From: a virus | Strand: one strand, 5' to 3' | DNA: 47,422 bases | Virus record (IMG/VR): IMGVR_UViG_3300028592_000024 | Span: 1-47,422 of that record | In this document: piece after piece, positions 30,383-38,629 of the stretch | Position numbering within the stretch: position 1 is the stretch's first letter | Layout: the number at the start of each line of letters is the position of its first letter | Translations under genes and position numbers: made by a program | Notes under the pieces: model-generated | The model's input: the letters and a program-made list of their open reading frames with translations, nothing else | Told to the model about the DNA's origin: nothing | Database searches by the model: none

Positions 30383-32119
30383 TCACTTGCTGGCCTGTGC
30401 CTTGGCCAGGTACTCGGTGCCCTTGGCTGTGATGGTGAAGGTGATCACACCTGGGTTGTCAACGCTACCCTCACACTCGGTGGCCAGCCCCAAGGTGCAC
30501 AGGCTATCGGGCTTGCCCTGACGCATCACAGCCGTCAGCTGGTTGTAGTACCCGGTGTGTGCCTCGATGCCACGGTAGGTCAGTGGCCGCTTGCCAGCCA
30601 GTGCCCTCAGGCACCGGTAGTGCACCACACTCAACCCCACCGCCTTGGCACACCGCTTGTCATCGGCCTGCTGTTGGGGGGTGTACTCGACCTTGGGTGC
30701 CTGTGGCTTGACCACCTGTGCCACCGGTGCCGGTGTAGCTGGCTGCTGTACCACCTCAAGCACCTCGACCACCGGCAGCGACTCGACCTGCACAGCCGAT
30801 GTGGCAGGGGTGGTACCCTGTGCCAGCCACTCACGCAGTGCCCGTCGCATCACCCCACCGTCACGGTTGTCAACCGACAGCCCCACTGCCTTGCACGCCT
30901 TGGCCAAGGCACCCAGTGTGCCCTCGTCGATGGCTGCCTGCACTGTGGCCCTGTGGTCAACCGCCTTGGGTGCTGGCTTGGCCACTGGTGCCGGTGTTGG
31001 GGTAGCTGGTGCTGGCTTGGGTTGTGTGGGCTGCTGTACCGGTGCTGGTACAGGTGCTGCCTTGGGTGCCGGTGCCGGTGTGGCAGGGGCAGTACCCTCA
31101 CTCGGCAGCCACGCTGCCAGGTCACGACTCACGGCTCGCAAGTGGTCGAGTGCATCACCCGACTGCACGGTGACGGTGTCGAGCAGTGCCATGCCTGCCT
31201 TGAGCAGCACGTACGCTGCCGCTGCCCTGTCGGCCCGCTTGGGCAGTGCCTTGGCTGCTGCCAGGTGGGCCTTGACCGCCTCGACCGTCAGCAGTGGGCT
31301 AGCCACTGTGGCCACTGGTGCCACAGCCGGTGTCGCTACCGGTGCTGGTGTGGGCTGTGTGCTGACCGGCTTGTTGGACACCACCACTGGCCGCACCTCG
31401 CTGATGGGCACCTTCACTGGGGTGACCGCCTTCACCTCGGCAGGGGTGACCAGCGGCTGTACGGGCTGTACGGGCTGTGGCTTGGGCTGCACAGGTGCCG
31501 GTACCGGTGCTGGGGTGTTACTAACACTCGGTGCCACAGGGGGGGCGACTGGTGCCGGTGTGGCTGCCACTGGCTTGCCCACCAGTGCCTGACGCCGCTT
31601 GACCTCACAGCCAGCCTTGCGGCAGTACCCGCTGTTCAGGTACGCTGGGTTGCACTGCATGTTACAACCGGTGCAACGGGGCAGTGTCGAAGCGGGGTAC
31701 TCGTTGGTGCTGGTGCTGTTCGTCGTGGTCGTGGTCGTGCTGGTCATGTTCGCCTCGGTGGTTGGGGTGTTGATGGTCGTGTTGGTGGTGACGGTGACGC
31801 TTGGGGTGTTGGTGGCCTTGCTGCCCCACGCCTTGGGGGCAGGCTGCTTGACGGTGACGGTGCCTGCTACTACGCCACGCAGCAGGTCACGGCCTGTGCT
31901 ACTCAGGCACAGGTACGCCAGGTGCTCACCACGCTTGACCGTGGGTTGCACCTCAACCAGCACGTACCCACACTTGGCAAGTGCCTTGGCGGTGGTGTGG
32001 TGTACGGTGGCGTTGGGCAGGTCGGTGGTGTTGGTGACACGCAGGTTGGTGCGGTCGGCTGCCTGTAGCACAGCCAAGTGGGCTTGGGTGATGGTCAGGG
32101 TGGTGGTCGTGTCGCTCAT
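30383..32119 (-). CDS. large Ala/Pro-rich protein with zinc finger and C-terminal winged helix
   Basis: About 578 aa from ATG 32119. An N-terminal domain (residues 1-90, TITQAHLAVLQAADRT and YLCLSSTGRDLL) may be a winged helix, followed by a Thr/Ser linker, a Cys cluster (CTGC, then CNPAYLNSGYCRKAGC) and about 300 residues of Ala/Pro/Val/Gln low complexity. Two small helical domains interrupt this. The last 95 residues are a winged helix homologous to the one in 3948-4340 (VGLSVVHYRCLRAL, YRGIEAHTGYY). It is probably a DNA-binding organiser or regulator; low complexity makes other parts unassignable. Confidence 0.6.
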   Translation of the reverse strand: MSDTTTTLTITQAHLAVLQAADRTNLRVTNTTDLPNATVHHTTAKALAKCGYVLVEVQPTVKRGEHLAYLCLSSTGRDLLRGVVAGTVTVKQPAPKAWGSKATNTPSVTVTTNTTINTPTTEANMTSTTTTTTNSTSTNEYPASTLPRCTGCNMQCNPAYLNSGYCRKAGCEVKRRQALVGKPVAATPAPVAPPVAPSVSNTPAPVPAPVQPKPQPVQPVQPLVTPAEVKAVTPVKVPISEVRPVVVSNKPVSTQPTPAPVATPAVAPVATVASPLLTVEAVKAHLAAAKALPKRADRAAAAYVLLKAGMALLDTVTVQSGDALDHLRAVSRDLAAWLPSEGTAPATPAPAPKAAPVPAPVQQPTQPKPAPATPTPAPVAKPAPKAVDHRATVQAAIDEGTLGALAKACKAVGLSVDNRDGGVMRRALREWLAQGTTPATSAVQVESLPVVEVLEVVQQPATPAPVAQVVKPQAPKVEYTPQQQADDKRCAKAVGLSVVHYRCLRALAGKRPLTYRGIEAHTGYYNQLTAVMRQGKPDSLCTLGLATECEGSVDNPGVITFTITAKGTEYLAKAQASK

Positions 32120-32178
32120 GGTACGCCTCATGGGTTGGGGGTGTAGTGTGCTCATCGTGTACGGGTTGGGGTTGTGTG

Positions 32179-32304
32179 TCACAGCCTACGCAGCAGGGTG
32201 CGTACCCTGTGCAGCAGTCGTGTCGGCAGGTAGTACACCTCATGCCACAGTCGGTGTAGTACGCTGGTGGTGTTGGTGCTGGGGGTGCTGGTACGGTTCG
32301 TCAT
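32179..32304 (-). CDS. small basic peptide, 41 aa
   Basis: Starts MTNRTSTPSTNTTSVLHRLW with TGAGG 9 nt upstream and ends in a basic helix (TRLLHRVRTLLRRL). It lies between larger leftward genes. Composition matches the skewed region, so chance cannot be excluded. Confidence 0.4.
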   Translation of the reverse strand: MTNRTSTPSTNTTSVLHRLWHEVYYLPTRLLHRVRTLLRRL

Positions 32305-32344
32305 GGTCATGCCTCACGGTAGGGGGTGTAGGGTGTACGGGTGC

Positions 32345-32632
32345 TCAGTTGCACAACCTGGGTGCCAGTGCCTCAACGCAGGGCACCTCACACTGCTGCT
32401 CATCACCAACGGCCATGTACAGCCGTGTCAAGCCGGTGTCACGGCAGCTGACCAGGGTGGCTACTACCCACGTGCCGTTGTGTGCACAGGTGTAGCCCCT
32501 CACGTCGGTGTTGGTGTCAGGGTCGTACATGGGTGCACTGTACGTGCAGCCTGGCAGCTGTGCAAGCAGCAGGTCGTGCCACTCATCGGGTGTGGTGCTG
32601 GTGGTGCGTGTGGTGCTGGGGTGCTGGGTCAT
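32345..32632 (-). CDS. hypothetical protein, 95 aa, first leftward gene
   Basis: MTQHPSTTRTTSTTPDEWHD start, a Cys-containing core (LPGCTYSAPMYDPDTN, YTCAHNGTWVVATLVSC) that may form disulfides or a metal site. It is the first gene after the perfect-consensus promoter at 32739-32766; its 100-nt leader has a CCCCAC/GTGGGG hairpin and GAGG site. Unknown function, likely an immediate early protein. Confidence 0.5.
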   Translation of the reverse strand: MTQHPSTTRTTSTTPDEWHDLLLAQLPGCTYSAPMYDPDTNTDVRGYTCAHNGTWVVATLVSCRDTGLTRLYMAVGDEQQCEVPCVEALAPRLCN

Positions 32633-32738
32633 GGTACTGGTGCCTCGTGGTGGGGGTGTTAGTAACACCGCCTCGTGCTTGTGTGCCCCACAGGTGGGTG
32701 GGGCTGCCAGCGGCGGGTTTTTTCCTCGCCTGTGATCC

Positions 32739-32766
32739 ATTATACCAAAAAATTTTTTTTTGTCAA
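32739..32766 (-). promoter_or_regulatory. perfect-consensus leftward early promoter
   Basis: Minus strand TTGACA (plus 32761-32766), 16-bp all A/T-rich spacer (A8T6GG), TATAAT (plus 32739-32744). Both hexamers are exact. It should be a very strong early promoter for the small-gene array. Adjacent TTGCGCAA palindromes could be its operators. Confidence 0.82.
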
Positions 32767-32768
32767 GC

Positions 32769-32793
32769 ATTTGCGCAAATTTTTGCGCAAAAA
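32769..32793. repeat. overlapping TTGCGCAA palindromes
   Basis: ATTTGCGCAAAT (32769-32780) and TTTTTGCGCAAAAA (32780-32793) lie just upstream of the early promoter, followed by a GC-rich block with GGGCGCGCC and CGCGCG. Possible operator or origin unwinding site. Confidence 0.6.
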
Positions 32794-32934
32794 TTTTTCG
32801 GCCCGTTGCCGCGCCCGCATTATGCGCGCGGGGCAACGCGCGGCCGGGCGCGCCATCCGCGCGTCCGCGCTCCATGCAAGCCCCAAGCTAGCCCGCGATC
32901 CAACGCGCGACAAACCACTCCGCGCAGGCGATCC

Positions 32935-33345
32935 ATATGCCTGCTTGCAAGAGTGCTTGGCAGTCCGTGCTTGGGGCTTGCAAGCGTCGTTATGACGCTT
33001 GGGGCTTGCAAGTGTCATCGCTGACGCTTGGGACTGGGTGCTTGGTGCTTGCAACGTGCAGCTTGCAAGGGGGTGCTTGGCACTTGGCACTGGTGCTTGC
33101 GGCTTGCACGTTGGCACTGGCAAGTGCTGGCTTGCAGGTTGCAAGTGTGTGCTTGGGACTTGCCAGTTGGTGCTTGCAAGTACTGGCTTGGGACTTGCGG
33201 GTTGCGAGTTGCGGGTTGGCTCTTGCAAGTGCTGGCTTGGCAGTGCCAAGTGCCTGTTCGGGAGCCAGTGCTTGGTGCTTGGGAGTGTCATCGCTGGTAC
33301 TTGCAAGTACCGGGTTGCAAGTCAGGAGCCAGTGCTCTGGACTCG
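32935..33345. repeat. CTTGCAAG palindrome-rich tract, candidate origin/iteron region
   Basis: The 8-bp palindrome CTTGCAAG occurs at least seven times in about 370 bp (near 32943, 32979, 33006, 33062, 33173, 33223, 33300), joined by GCTTGG, ACTTGC and TGTCATCGCTG units. The plus strand is very rich in G and T. All frames are open only because A/T stops are rare; no ribosome sites support genes. Its place at the left/right transcription switch fits an origin or control locus. Confidence 0.55.
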
Positions 33346-33608
33346 GTGTTTGGCAGTGCTGTTTGGTGCTGGACAGTGGGGACGTGCGAGTGGGGAGTGG
33401 GTGGTGCAACCCGAGAACCAGCACTTGGTACTCCCAACCCGGTACTCCCAAGCACCACACACGCGTAGCACTGGAGCACCCAAGCCCTCCCCCCTGGTGC
33501 CTTGCGTGTAGGGGGCATTCATGCCGCGACGTGGGGGGAACCTCCCGATCCGGGATAAAATTTACATGGCCCTAAAACTCCATGAGACACTCAACCTCCC
33601 TATCCCGG

Positions 33609-33679
33609 ACAATTTTCCTAAGCCCCGGAATCAGGTCAAGAGGCTAAACTCTGTATCCGACACAACTTTCCTAAGCCCC
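33609..33679. repeat. 18-bp direct repeat upstream of late genes
   Basis: ACAATTTTCCTAAGCCCC (33609-33626) and ACAACTTTCCTAAGCCCC (33662-33679), one mismatch, 53 bp apart (five helical turns). Likely a late activator or origin protein site. A -10-like TATACT at 33732 lacks a good -35. Confidence 0.5.
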
Positions 33680-33783
33680 CAAAAGTCGACCAGGACACCA
33701 GTTGGGATGTACTCAGAACTAGTCTCCCTACTATACTCCCTCAGAATCAGGGCTAGAAACACCGGTTCAGGAGACTTACAACC

Positions 33784-34503
33784 ATGTCCACTCACAAAGA
33801 TAGCAAACGCAACGGCAGGCAACAGAGGGCTTTTAGGCTACAACGCCGGGATCAGGTAGCCAAGTACTACTTGAAAGGCTTGACCCAGCTAGAGATATCA
33901 CAGAAGCTCGAATGCTCTCTAAAAACCATAGCCAACGACCTTAGAGTGGTGCGTGAAGCCTGGTTGCAATCTTCCCTCCAGAACTTTGACGAGAAGAAGT
34001 CACTAGAGTTAGCACGCTTAGACGAGCTGGAAGCCGTGGCCTGGCAAGCCTGGCAGAAGAGTACCCAGGACACTGTAACCAAGTACACCAAGACCGAGCT
34101 TATGCGGAAACCAGTCGGTACCAGAGCGGGTGGCCATAAGAAGGCCGCCCACCAGATGACTCCGATAAAGGTTGTGGAGAACGAATCACTCCGTAGTAAC
34201 GCTGGCGACCCCAGGTTCCTGGAACAGATTGGCCGCTGTATCGAGATGCGTCTCAAGGTAATAGGTGCCTTCAAAGACGTTGGCAACACCGGCAACGTGG
34301 TGGTGATAAACTGGGGCGACCTGGCCAAGGACATGCGTGACCAACCTGACGAAGAGGATGAGGTTGAGAAGCTGATCAACGCAGACCTACCTCGGCTAGG
34401 AAGCAAGGGTGAGATCATAGATACAGAAGAGGTTGAGCGAGACGAGCCAACCAATACCGGAATCATGAAAGAAGAAGACTATACTGATTCAGAGGAGGAC
34501 TAA
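33784..34503 (+). CDS. putative terminase small subunit
   Basis: 239 aa. N-terminal HTH (YYLKGLTQLEISQKLECS, then TIANDLRVVREAW), a coiled-coil middle (SLELARLDELEAVAWQAW), and an acidic C-terminus (DEEDEVEKLI, EEDYTDSEED). It lies first in the packaging block, directly before the large terminase genes. It would recognise packaging sites. CAGGAG precedes ATG. The assignment rests on HTH, size and place. Confidence 0.68.
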   Translation: MSTHKDSKRNGRQQRAFRLQRRDQVAKYYLKGLTQLEISQKLECSLKTIANDLRVVREAWLQSSLQNFDEKKSLELARLDELEAVAWQAWQKSTQDTVTKYTKTELMRKPVGTRAGGHKKAAHQMTPIKVVENESLRSNAGDPRFLEQIGRCIEMRLKVIGAFKDVGNTGNVVVINWGDLAKDMRDQPDEEDEVEKLINADLPRLGSKGEIIDTEEVERDEPTNTGIMKEEDYTDSEED

Positions 34504-34506
34504 CCA

Positions 34507-34758
34507 ATGCCAGCCTGGAAACCATGCAGCCCCTACTCGCCAGCCAGGTTTATACGCCTGTTCGAGATGAATAATAGCGAGTTACCTCTCCCTCCAGAAG
34601 TATGCCCACCAGTAGACACTAGCCTGATACAAAGGTTTGCCTACCACGAATTAACCAACACTGAAGTCTCCCAGGTTGCCTACATGGCGGCGTTGTATTC
34701 TAACTGGCGTGATGCACTGGAGTCAGCACTAGAGCAAAATAATGACTCCATAAATTAG
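34507..34758 (+). CDS. hypothetical protein, 83 aa
   Basis: Starts MPAWKPCSPYSPARFIRLFE, rich in Pro at the N-terminus, with a helical end (YHELTNTEVSQVAYMAALYS). It ends in TAG followed directly by a second TAG. Lies between the terminase subunits; unrecognised. Confidence 0.6.
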   Translation: MPAWKPCSPYSPARFIRLFEMNNSELPLPPEVCPPVDTSLIQRFAYHELTNTEVSQVAYMAALYSNWRDALESALEQNNDSIN

Positions 34759-34830
34759 TAGGCTAGTAAACTAATAAGCAATATCCTCTATTAATTTAGA
34801 ACCCTCTCCTCCAGAGAAAAGGGCGTAGCC

Positions 34831-35520
34831 ATGACCAAAATCATAGACCCATTAAAGTTTGGCAAGATGCTGTGGCCCAACCTGAAGTTCTACAGGGAGC
34901 AGAAGGACATCATCTACTCGGTTAGGGATAATGATGAAACCTTCGTGGTGGCTGGCAACATGCTCGGCAAGGACTTTGTGTCGGCATTCATCATACTATG
35001 GTTCTTCATCTCTAGAACCCCTTGCAGGATCGTAACCACCTCTGCCGACTACAGTCAGTTAGAAGCAGTGCTGTGGGGTGAGATTAGGAACTTTATTCAG
35101 ACTTCCAGGTACAATCTGTACCACACAAAGGGCGGACCCTTGATCGTGAACGACATGCACATAAGAAAGGCTATACACCCAGAGGGTAGTAAGGGTCCGA
35201 AGGACTTTCAGATGTGTGGCTTGAGCTACATCATGGCTAAGGTGTCTAAGAAGGGTGAGGGAATGCTGGGTCACCACGTAACAGAGGATTCAGTGGAGGG
35301 AGGTATCACAGAAGACGGTATTCCCAGAACCCTGTACGTAGCAGACGAGGCATCTGGTGTTGATGACGTGTCTTATAAGAGAGCAGATACCTGGGCTGAT
35401 AGGAAGCTGGTGATTGGCAACCCATATCCTTGTAACAACTTCTTCTTCAACGGTGTTAAGGGAGGAGATATCAAGCATAAACCCAAGAAGCACCGACGAC
35501 CTAACTATGTGGAGATCTAG
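34831..35520 (+). CDS. terminase large subunit, ATPase half (split gene)
   Basis: 229 aa. Walker A-like VVAGNMLGKD (39-48) and Walker B RTLYVADEASG (166-175, catalytic Glu173), then a KLVIGNPYP coupling motif. This is the motor ATPase of a large terminase, but the protein stops at TAG (35518) before the nuclease domain, which is a separate gene in another frame starting 3 nt later. An AAGGGC site lies upstream. It may assemble with the nuclease protein in trans. Confidence 0.82.
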   Translation: MTKIIDPLKFGKMLWPNLKFYREQKDIIYSVRDNDETFVVAGNMLGKDFVSAFIILWFFISRTPCRIVTTSADYSQLEAVLWGEIRNFIQTSRYNLYHTKGGPLIVNDMHIRKAIHPEGSKGPKDFQMCGLSYIMAKVSKKGEGMLGHHVTEDSVEGGITEDGIPRTLYVADEASGVDDVSYKRADTWADRKLVIGNPYPCNNFFFNGVKGGDIKHKPKKHRRPNYVEI

Positions 35521-35522
35521 AT

Positions 35523-36605
35523 ATGAGCCTACCTGATACTAGTACGCATCAGAACGCTCATCGACCTGGATCTCGTAGCGACATTTCTGGCCACTACCGC
35601 AAGGTTATCAAGATAAAAGCAGAGGATAGTCCTAATGTCAGGAAGGCTCTTAGGCAGATAGAACAGGGTATTATACCAACCGGGGAGCTTGTCATTCCAG
35701 GTGTCTTGTCATGGAAGGAGTACCAGAAGCGTAGGAAGACCTGGGACAAGGTGATGCAGTCGGTGGGTCTGGACGCAGAGTTCTGGGAAGGTGCTGAGAT
35801 TCTGATGTATCCGCCGGAGTGGCTGAATCGTGCAGAGCGTCTGGCAAGGCTACTAAGGGGCGTTCATGTACGCAGACAAGCCAAGAGCATAGGTGCTGAC
35901 CCGGCAGAGGGTGGTGACAAGACAGCAGTGTCGGTGATAGACGAGTTCGGTCTGATGGAACAGACAGCTATAAAGATTCCGGATACTAGTAAGGTGGCTG
36001 GTATACTTATCGACACCATGCGTAGGCACGACGTGTCGCCAGAGAACGTGGTACTGGATCGTGGTGGTGGTGGTAAGCAAATAGCAGATCAGTTGAGGAG
36101 CCGAGGTTTCATGGTCAGGACCGTTGCCTTTGGTGAGCCGGTAACTCAGGAGGTTAAGAAGGGAACCGCCAGGGTTCCTCACAAGGAGAAAGTTGAACAG
36201 AAGGAGGAGAGGTACGCCTATAAGAATCGCAGGTCACAGATGTATGGTGAGTTCCGCAGGCTACTAGATCCAGGTGACGACTTCGACATATCCATGGAGC
36301 TAGGATTCCACAACAGTCAGATACCCGACTGGTCAGGATTTGCTATACCGGCCAAGTTCAGGGAGCTACGCAGGCAACTGTCGCTGATGCCTCTACTGTA
36401 TGACGACGAGGGTAGGATGTTGATGCTACCAAAGAGTAAGAAGAATACTAGGGGTGAAAAGAGTCTGATTCAGATTCTAGGGTGCAGCCCAGACGAGTCG
36501 GACTCACTGGTACTGGCGATACACGGCTTGCTGCACAGGAGTAAGTCCACACCCGCCGGTGCCATGACTTCTGTGAGGAGTAGGCGACGGTTGATAGCTA
36601 GGTAA
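35523..36605 (+). CDS. terminase large subunit, nuclease half (split gene)
   Basis: 360 aa. It begins with the linker normally found between ATPase and nuclease (HYRKVIKIKAEDSPNV, LSWKEYQKRRKTWD, YPPEWLNRAERL), then an RNase H-fold nuclease: IGADPAEGGDKTAV, NVVLDRGGGGKQIADQL and CSPDESDSLVLAIHG, giving three acidic metal-binding positions. GGAG lies 10 nt before ATG. The frame is -1 relative to the ATPase gene, with overlap of the open frames between 35505 and 35517, so a small indel could have caused the fission. Confidence 0.8.
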   Translation: MSLPDTSTHQNAHRPGSRSDISGHYRKVIKIKAEDSPNVRKALRQIEQGIIPTGELVIPGVLSWKEYQKRRKTWDKVMQSVGLDAEFWEGAEILMYPPEWLNRAERLARLLRGVHVRRQAKSIGADPAEGGDKTAVSVIDEFGLMEQTAIKIPDTSKVAGILIDTMRRHDVSPENVVLDRGGGGKQIADQLRSRGFMVRTVAFGEPVTQEVKKGTARVPHKEKVEQKEERYAYKNRRSQMYGEFRRLLDPGDDFDISMELGFHNSQIPDWSGFAIPAKFRELRRQLSLMPLLYDDEGRMLMLPKSKKNTRGEKSLIQILGCSPDESDSLVLAIHGLLHRSKSTPAGAMTSVRSRRRLIAR

Positions 36606-36629
36606 CTTTTACTGGAAGAGAGTAGTAAC

Positions 36630-38252
36630 ATGGCTAGAAGGAAGACAGTGAATGCCAATCCGGTAAGGAACGGCAGCAAGGCCCAGGCCAACGGGGCGAC
36701 CAAGTTGAACAACGCGGAGCTACAGCACTTTACGGAGGTGGTTAGCAACGTACTGGCGTCCAGGCAGGAGTTCTTGTCAAGGTTCTTTGACCCCAGGAGG
36801 AACTTGGATGACGAGTGTGGATACCCTTCCGAGAGTTCATACATCAACCCGGAGCAGTATCAGGTTCTGTATGAGAGGGAACCGATCGCGGCTAGGGTGG
36901 TTGAGATGTACCCTAGCTACTGCTGGCAGTTCCAACCGGAGATATATGAACTGGAAGATACATCAGAGAAGACGCAGTTCGAGCAAGATCTGGATATGAT
37001 CAGCGCCCAGCTAAGACCGGAATTCAGCTACTACACGGGTGAGCAGGGTTCCGCATTAGTTGAGTACATGAGGCGTATCGACGTACTAAGCGGCATCGGC
37101 TGTTACGGTGGCTTGCTGCTGGGTATCAACGATGGTAGGACACTAGACCAGCCAGTGGAAGGCTTCCCCGATGAGGGTGTTAGTACTCTGAACCCCAATC
37201 TGATAGCAACGTCTGGTGGACAGTACTTCTCTGTGAATCAGTTACCAGAGCCTCCCAAGAGGAGGTTGTTGTATCTGAAAGCTTTCCCGGAGTACATGTG
37301 TAAGGTGCAGGAGTACGAGGCTTCACCTTCATCCATGAGGTTCGGTATGCCCAAGCGGTACTCCATCAACTTGTTCGATCCCAGGGATCAGGCTGTCGGT
37401 GGCTTCCCTGCTCCTAGCAGTACCATTAACGTCCACTGGCACCGCATCGTCCACATAGCTGACAATCTGTCATCATCCGAGGTGTTCGGCGTACCCAGGA
37501 TGCGACCGGTTCTTAATCGTCTGCTAGACTTGAGGAAGCTGTATGCCTCTAGTGCAGAGATGTACTACAAGGGTGCCTTCCCTGGTCTATCTATCGAAAC
37601 TCATCCACAGTTAGGCGGTGACGTGCAGATCAATGTCGAGGCTACCGAGGACATGATGGAGAACTATATGAATGGTCTCCAAAGATTCCTGGCTTTGATT
37701 GGTATGAGCGCCAAGTCCCTGGCACCTATGGTGGTGGACCCTACGCCACAGATCATGGTTCAGATTGGTGCGGTGTGTGTGAAGATGGGAGCACCTATCA
37801 GGATATTCATGGGTAGCGAGCGGGGCGAGTTGGCGTCTTCTCAGGACGAGGCTGACTGGGATGATAAGGTGAGGGGCCGACAGAGACAGTACTTAACTCC
37901 CAGACTGATAGTACCCGTGATCGACCGGTTCATCTCACTGGGTATTGTTGCCAGGCCCAAGGCTGGGTTCTCGGTGTTCTGGCCTGACCTGTCCAGCCAG
38001 ACCGACCAGGAGAAGGCTACCGTTGCTTTCAAGAGGACTCAGGCTCTGGCACAGTACCTTACCTCCAGGGCAATGGAGATTATGTCACCAGAGGACTTCC
38101 TGTCCAGGGTACTGGGTTACACGGAGAAGGAAGCCACCGCTATCGTCGGGCGTGCTAGGGCCAGTACACTTCGATCTGAGATAGTGTTGCCCAAGGATAA
38201 CTCCAGACTCCAGTCTGATACTAGTACCGCTAGCAGCGGCTCTGCGGAGTAA
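36630..38252 (+). CDS. portal protein (DUF1073-like)
   Basis: 540 aa. Recognised from YEREPIAARVVEMYPSYCW, the GCYGGLLLGINDGR strand, INVHWHRIVHIADNL, VFGVPRMRPVLNRLLDL and the DWDDKVRGRQRQYLTPRL helix near the C-terminus, as in phage DUF1073 portals. It forms the dodecameric DNA channel at the capsid vertex. It follows the terminase genes, with AAGAGAG before ATG. Confidence 0.85.
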   Translation: MARRKTVNANPVRNGSKAQANGATKLNNAELQHFTEVVSNVLASRQEFLSRFFDPRRNLDDECGYPSESSYINPEQYQVLYEREPIAARVVEMYPSYCWQFQPEIYELEDTSEKTQFEQDLDMISAQLRPEFSYYTGEQGSALVEYMRRIDVLSGIGCYGGLLLGINDGRTLDQPVEGFPDEGVSTLNPNLIATSGGQYFSVNQLPEPPKRRLLYLKAFPEYMCKVQEYEASPSSMRFGMPKRYSINLFDPRDQAVGGFPAPSSTINVHWHRIVHIADNLSSSEVFGVPRMRPVLNRLLDLRKLYASSAEMYYKGAFPGLSIETHPQLGGDVQINVEATEDMMENYMNGLQRFLALIGMSAKSLAPMVVDPTPQIMVQIGAVCVKMGAPIRIFMGSERGELASSQDEADWDDKVRGRQRQYLTPRLIVPVIDRFISLGIVARPKAGFSVFWPDLSSQTDQEKATVAFKRTQALAQYLTSRAMEIMSPEDFLSRVLGYTEKEATAIVGRARASTLRSEIVLPKDNSRLQSDTSTASSGSAE

Positions 38253-38261
38253 GGGGACACC

Positions 38262-38516
38262 ATGAGAAAGAAGAATCCTCTGCAACCTATTCAGATAAAG
38301 ATGCTGGATGTGTTATCTGATGGGTTGCCGCACAGCAGGAAGGAACTACACGCCTGCCTGTCAGATCCTATGGTAGACATGGCCGCAATCCGGGTACACA
38401 TCTGCCACATACGCAAGGTTCTCCGGCCTAGAGGACAGGACATAGTCTGCGAGTTAAAGCATCGCAAGATCCACTACAGGCACGTTCGGCTGCTACTTGA
38501 CCCTGGTGAGGACTAG
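38262..38516 (+). CDS. small winged-helix protein, 84 aa
   Basis: MRKKNPLQPIQIKMLDVLSD start, then a winged helix (HSRKELHACLSDPMVDM, AIRVHICHIRKVLRPRG, IHYRHVRLLL). The wing resembles OmpR-type DNA-binding domains. It sits in the capsid block and ends in TAG. Possibly a late transcription regulator. Confidence 0.62.
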   Translation: MRKKNPLQPIQIKMLDVLSDGLPHSRKELHACLSDPMVDMAAIRVHICHIRKVLRPRGQDIVCELKHRKIHYRHVRLLLDPGED

Positions 38517-38629
38517 CTTAAAGGGCTAAGATTTGAAAGAGATACTCTCACGGGATACCTAGACTGATCATCTTGGTATATTCTTTGGCTGTTCGGTTTT
38601 CCATTCGCTGAAGCCCGTGAGGGTTGGTC

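Noticed and set aside
32740-33460. Long leftward and rightward ORFs in the CTTGCAAG tract
   Set aside because: All frames are open because stops are rare in this skewed sequence; repeats translate to low-complexity text and no ribosome sites support them.
33521-33859. 112-aa rightward ORF overlapping the small terminase start
   Set aside because: It has an AGGGGG site but overlaps the better-supported gene at 33784 in another frame and covers direct repeats that look regulatory; composition gives no protein-like pattern.
35500-35530. Programmed frameshift joining the terminase halves
   Set aside because: No slippery heptamer or downstream stimulatory structure is visible in the short overlap of frames; separate initiation with GGAG fits better.
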